A DNA stretch of 64,000 bases from Austropuccinia psidii. Its lineage: Eukaryota; Basidiomycota; Pucciniomycetes; Pucciniales; Sphaerophragmiaceae. Below are positions 59,931 to 64,000 of the stretch, piece after piece. The position numbers and the translations under genes were made by a program. Each line of letters opens with the position of its first letter. The stretch's first letter is position 1. The stretch lies in assembly GCA_023105745.1 (NCBI GenBank), contig JALGQZ010000004.1:36708937-36772936 (forward strand). Reading direction: 5' to 3'. Below the pieces are notes generated by a model. It did not search any database. It was not told the origin of the DNA and saw nothing but the letters and a program-made list of their open reading frames with translations.

Positions 59931-61233
59931 AGAAGTCAGAGAATCTTATAAGAAAGACAAGAATTGCCATATCTTGACTTCCTTATTAGATAAACACTGC
60001 AAAGATACATCTTTAGTCAATGCACTGGATGAAGTTTGGAAGAATTCCTATTATGAAGGAAGATTTCACTTGTTTGATAGAATAATTTACCACAGAACCA
60101 AACATTATTGTGTATAGACATTAAGTAGCAGACTGCTTATCAATACCATTCGTCATGAATGCCATGATAGCATCTACTCTGGACACCTTCCAGAGGACAG
60201 AACACTTGAAAAAGTGAAGAACTGTGCATGGTGGCCCTCTTGGAGAAAAGAGACCATTGAATATTTCCATACCTGTGACAGATTCCAATAAGCAAACAGG
60301 AGTACAGGCAAGAAATTTGGACTTATGATCCATATTCAAGAACCAAAATCCCCTTGGGAAGTTGTTCACATGGATTGGGTCAAAGCACTTCCTCCAAGTG
60401 GTGACAAAAGCTATAATGCTTTTTTAGTCATTGTAGACATATATAGAAAAACTCCCATATTCTTACCATGTCATAAAGATGACACTGCTATGGATACAGA
60501 TCTTCTTTTATGGAGTAGAGTTATTCCTCATACAGGGTTATTTAAGAATATTATAAGTGACAGAGATCCCAAATTCACATCTGCACTTTGGTCCAACCTT
60601 CACAGATTTTTTGGGACCAAGTTATCATTCTCAACAGCATATCACCCTCAAAAAGATGGATTGGAAGAAAGAATGATTCAAACTTTAGAGGAAACGATCA
60701 GGAGATTTTGTGCTTATGGGTTAGAATTCAAAGACTCAGATTTCTTTACCCATGACTGGTGCACTCTAATACCTGCATTAGAATTGGCATATAAGACATC
60801 AGTCCATTCTTCTACAGGCCAAACACCTGCTATGTTAGAAAACGGATGGAATCCAAGACTCCCAGCAGACACACTGAAGAAAGACTTGATTAACATTCAT
60901 CCTACAGCTTCCAGATTCAATATAATGCTTGATAAAGTGAAAAATCATGCAAAACAGAGTATGAATGACGTTTTTAACTATGAAAAACAGAAGTGGGAGA
61001 AGAGTCACAAAGTACCAGACTTCAAAGTAGGGGACTTAGTTATAGTTTCAACCTTGAATTTTAATAATATCAAACACCCAAAGAAACTTAAGGATTATTA
61101 TGTAGGACCTTTTTTCATTGTTGCCTTACATGGAACCAATGCAGTTCAAGTGTAATTGAGTGGTGAATTGGCAAATAAACACCCCACCTTTCCAATCAGC
61201 TTGATAAAACCTTATTAACCAACTGACAAAGAA
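59931..61233 (+). pseudogene. pol: Outer element: integrase remnant
   Basis: Zinc-binding region: [18 protein letters not shown], then EYFHTCDRFQ, where one Cys is now Phe. It is followed by a TAA at about 60290. The core frame 60325-61155 keeps the triad [19 protein letters not shown] and GLEERM and the tail VGDLVIVST, ending at TAA 61153-61155. An additional TAG lies at 60115-60117. The missing zinc ligand and the stops make it non-functional. Confidence 0.88.
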
Positions 61234-61467
61234 TTGTTTCCTTTAAGGAACCCAACTCCTTTGAATGTACCACCAGTGGAACAGAGTGAAGACAGAAAGA
61301 TCAAGAAATCAATTAAAGAAAGGAGACTTAAGGGTAAAAATCAAAGAGAATATCTTGTCAGATATAGAAATCCAGTACATGAAGATGAATGGCTGGCAGA
61401 ATCAGAAATACCTGACTCAGAGAAACTCTTAAGAATATTTAGGCATGAAAGAGGGCCACAAGCCTGA
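61234..61467 (+). pseudogene. pol: Outer element: chromodomain-like Pol tail
   Basis: The frame reads FPLRNPTPLNVPPVEQSEDR, then REYLVRYRNPVHEDEWLAES, then EIPDSEKLLRIFRHERGPQA before the stop. This module is better kept here than in the inner copy and shows the full natural end of the polyprotein. The purine tract GGTGGAAGGGAA (61600-61611) and the 3' LTR follow. Confidence 0.82.
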
Positions 61468-61611
61468 ATATGTCTATAGATGTGCTTTAAAGTACTTTAT
61501 CTAAGTAATGTAAAGAGGTTTGACAGTGGACATTAACCCCCTTTGGGGCCTTTTTCTTCTTTATACCATTGATAAAATTGTAGTACAATTTTATTTTTTG
61601 GTGGAAGGGAA

Positions 61612-63080
61612 TGTGAGCCTTAAGGTATATTTTACATACCCAAATAGGTCACAATTATCTTAAAAACAAACTCCTCACTATTCATAACTCGTAGGTCATG
61701 CATATATTCAAAATTCATCATTTTTTATTTCAGAAAAGATAAATAACTTTTTATTGAGTAAGTAAATCCATGGATTTAAGGCCAGATTTGGATTCTACAC
61801 AAAGTTTCACCTAGGGTATCTCCATAGAGTGAATAAGCTCAAATCAACTCTTTGAGGTGGTAATATGGAAAATACTTCAATACCACATAAAAGATCCATG
61901 AAAATTTTTGTTTTTCTCAATTCCACGCCAAAATAATGGGGATGTGAGAAATCCCATGTTACATATACACTAAGAATAGTGTTATGCATGCTTGTGGTAA
62001 TTAATATTATGGTATTTCTACATGCACGTTTGGTACACCCATAGTTGATATCTCACTTTAAGCGTGAATTTCTATTTTGATGTGAAAAATAGTCAAGGGG
62101 GACAAAAGACATCAAAGAGAGCCAGGGTACCCAACTTCTGAGGCCTCTTAGGCATGGACAGCTCCAAAGCTTGGATCCATGGCTGATCTTTGCCTAATTA
62201 GTAAACTAAAACCTCTTGGGAACTTGGTTACCATGTCACAACTTCAGTAAATCATAAGAAAATAGCAAATAACCTGCTATTTTGACGTGCCAAAGAGGGA
62301 AAGAGCAACTTAGAATCCTGTAACCATGTCAATTCTTAATTCCTTTCCATGGATAAACCCTAAAAGAGTAATTAAAACCCTTTTTGGCCTAGTATCCATT
62401 GATTTACCTCATAGCAACCAGCCATATACTGCTATTTGCAATTCTACCTAGAAATGAGGTAAAAACTTCAAAAATTCATTAAAAATACAATTCTTGATGA
62501 ATATTTCTTAAACTTTCAGGAAAAATTGGAAGCTGTATAATTCGTATAAAAACTAAAAATAATTGTACTTTTATTTGTAAGATTAAAAGTTTTCCTTACA
62601 GTCCATTTTTGATGAGTGCACTTGAAACACAGAATCTTTAAAAATTTACAGAAAATACATTCTGTGATGAAAGTTCCAATAACATTGATAACTTTGAGAA
62701 ATCAATTATCATTTTGGAATAAAATAAGACTTACAGTTTTTACTCTTTTTATTCTTAACGACAAATGGGTTGGTAGCCATGTAAAAGCCTCAATTAAGTA
62801 ATGATGATAATCTTACGTGACAACAGATGATGCAATCAATAATACAAAAAGGTTCATTGTTTTCTCACTCACTAGTTTTTCATTTTTCTCTATGGCATGC
62901 ATCTGTGAGCTGTCTTAGACTTAAAAGAGACTTCCTCTTGCTGTTTTTTCCAAATCATCACATTATTCAATTATACCTTTATTACCAACGGGTAAGTATT
63001 AGTGAAAACTATTTCTTAAGTGTTTTATTCTTTAAGAAATCAATCAGAAAGATGTGAAATCATAGAAATAAACTATATAT
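61612..63080 (+). repeat. 3' LTR of the outer element, interrupted
   Basis: It begins TGTGAGCCTTAAGGTATA and follows the family sequence to AACTATATAT at 63080, where relatives continue with T/G-rich LTR. The rest (about 440 bp) is displaced past the window end by the transposon starting at 63081. The family splice-donor word is changed here to CCAACGGGTAAGT (62985-62997), losing the terminal A. Confidence 0.92.
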
Positions 63081-63182
63081 CAGGGGGTGTCAAACCTATG
63101 AAATCCCACATTTCAAATCTTGAATTTTTTTCTTGAAATGAGGAATTTAATTTCTGGGATTTCCCAAATAACACACCCCCTG
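63081..63182 (+). repeat. Terminal foldback of the Harbinger transposon
   Basis: CAGGGGGTGT (63081-63090) pairs with ACACCCCCTG (63173-63182), AAATCCCA (63101-63108) with TGGGATTT (63155-63162), and CATTTCAA (63109-63116) with TTGAAATG (63133-63140). Together they make a nearly continuous hairpin of about 100 bp at the transposon end. Confidence 0.85.
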
Positions 63183-63378
63183 ACCAGTGGTATTTTGAAC
63201 ATGTAAAAACCTATTTTTTTGGGTTCAAATCCCAAATTACAACCCTTGAAATCCCAACCTATCATGGCTGAATTTTTGAAAATGATGCGCAAAAACCTCA
63301 CCCAGGGAGTTCAGCTTTGAATAAATTTCTTTAGACCAAATTCTTTTCAATAGAATTGAAGTATATAAGTATTAAAAA

Positions 63379-64000
63379 ATGCCAACAAAATCAGCAAGAA
63401 TCCCATTACTTCATCAACTAAATATCATGCAGAATATCCTTGTCATGGAATCCAATATTTATTCAGACCTGGAAGAAGATGTATCACTGTTACACCATCT
63501 CAGCACCCAAAGGTATATTACACCCTGCCAAAAAAATCCCTCTGCATATATATACAACTCCAGCAATTTGGTCCAGTTATCAAGTCATAAATTCAAACAA
63601 CTCTGCCATACTACTCATGAATCTTTCGAGCGGTTAGTTACCTTGATTCAAGATGATACAATTTTCCACAATTCATCAAGATTTAAACAGAGAGATCCAG
63701 CCATACAATTGGCTGTAGAATTAGCACAATTAGGATCCAATGGGAATGGGGCCTCTTTAGGAAAACTAGTAATGCTATTTGGAGTTAGTCATGGGGCTAT
63801 TGTATTATATACACGGCATATAATAAAAGTATTAATCAAGTATGAAAAGGAATATATCATGTGGCCGAATTCACAAAAGCAATTGGAGACTTGCCAAGTA
63901 ATGCAAGCTGAAGGTTCTCCTGGATGTGTGGGATTTATAGATGGTAGTCTTATACCTTTGTTTCAAAGGCCACCCAGATATGGTGAGGCATACTTTGATT
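63379..64000 (+). CDS. PIF/Harbinger transposase, 3' end beyond the window
   Basis: The frame from ATG 63379 (MPTKSARIPLLHQLNIMQNI) is open for 207 codons to the window edge. An in-frame TAA at 63373-63375 lies just upstream, which supports this start. The order is a polar N-terminus, then HESFERLVTLIQDD, RFKQRDPAIQLAVELAQLG (a usual phrase before the helix-turn-helix), GASLGKLVMLFGVSHGAIVL (helix-turn-helix) and GCVGFIDGSLIPLFQRPPRY at about residues 186-205. That carries the first Asp of the DDE triad. The remaining two acidic residues would lie beyond the window. The protein would excise and reinsert elements with matching ends. No stop, shift or missing motif is visible. Confidence 0.88.
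   Translation, partial: MPTKSARIPLLHQLNIMQNILVMESNIYSDLEEDVSLLHHLSTQRYITPCQKNPSAYIYNSSNLVQLSSHKFKQLCHTTHESFERLVTLIQDDTIFHNSSRFKQRDPAIQLAVELAQLGSNGNGASLGKLVMLFGVSHGAIVLYTRHIIKVLIKYEKEYIMWPNSQKQLETCQVMQAEGSPGCVGFIDGSLIPLFQRPPRYGEAYFD

Larger units (their letters stand above)
42892..64000 (+). mobile_element. Outer Ty3/gypsy element (+), doubly interrupted
   Basis: The 5' LTR is 42892-44799. Internal sequence is 44800-45648 plus 56049-61611, and the 3' LTR is 61612-63080, continuing beyond the window after another insertion. The base-by-base order of gag is resumed across the inner element: ...CAGAGCAGC at 45648 continues as GAAGCCAAAGAAG at 56049. The coding parts are gag, protease, RT, RNase H, integrase and a chromodomain-like tail, the Ty3/gypsy order. 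All are broken by stops and shifts. The left flank is GGGCC (42887-42891), and the right duplication is outside the window. Confidence 0.92.
63081..64000 (+). mobile_element. PIF/Harbinger DNA transposon, left part
   Basis: It interrupts the outer 3' LTR precisely after 63080. The left terminus is CAGGGGGTGTCAAACC, followed by a transposase frame that runs off the window. The right terminus and the target duplication (3 bp expected) are outside. It is the youngest or one of the youngest insertions here, since its frame is undamaged as far as visible. Confidence 0.85.

Noticed and set aside
1..64000. Repeat-induced point mutation (RIP) as the cause of the AT-richness
   Set aside because: Rusts are not known for RIP, and the differences between the young LTRs are few and mixed, with a CpG component. 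Ordinary methyl-CpG decay plus mutation bias explains what I see.
1..64000. tRNA, rRNA, CRISPR array or riboswitch
   Set aside because: No cloverleaf, rRNA core word or regularly spaced direct repeat was found. The organism appears to be a eukaryote, so CRISPR is not expected.

Overview
The window looks like a transposon graveyard from a rust fungus (Pucciniales, most likely the myrtle rust Austropuccinia psidii or a close relative). The basis is inference: the large Ty3/gypsy polyprotein, which opens MVHTRNGSN, resembles a family I associate with that genome, and the very AT-rich, gene-poor, repeatedly nested layout fits a large rust genome. No host gene, tRNA, rRNA or CRISPR array could be supported. 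Almost everything recognisable is a mobile element or a relic of one.

Layout. 217-5065: a complete but dead Ty1/copia element with both LTRs and a TTATA target duplication. 5066-13008: AT-rich DNA with no gene. 13014-13259: a short solo LTR with an AAGCT duplication. 17238-19134 and 25791-27694: two solo LTRs of a 1.9 kb Ty3/gypsy LTR family, each with its own duplication. Between them, 20380-23375 is a 3 kb degenerate inverted repeat studded with short perfect hairpins. 29283-34440: a decayed PIF/Harbinger-like unit, with a Myb/SANT-like gene on + facing a DDE transposase on -, split by a decayed hAT element (30283-32928) with TIRs and an 8 bp duplication. 34441-42886: AT-rich DNA, mostly featureless. 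42892 to the window end: an old Ty3/gypsy element on +, interrupted at 45649-56048 by a younger member of the same family on -, and again in its 3' LTR at 63081 by a PIF/Harbinger transposon whose transposase frame is still open and runs off the window.

The most interesting signal is in the Ty3/gypsy family. Both copies carry three GT-AG intron-like intervals that link a donor inside the LTR to three short exons in a frame different from gag-pol. The first splice would create an ATG (A from the LTR exon plus TG from the next exon). The second would remove the gag start codon. The product would be a protein of about 286 residues overlapping the gag N-terminus. This resembles a retroviral accessory protein made from a spliced subgenomic RNA and is a testable prediction from sequence alone.
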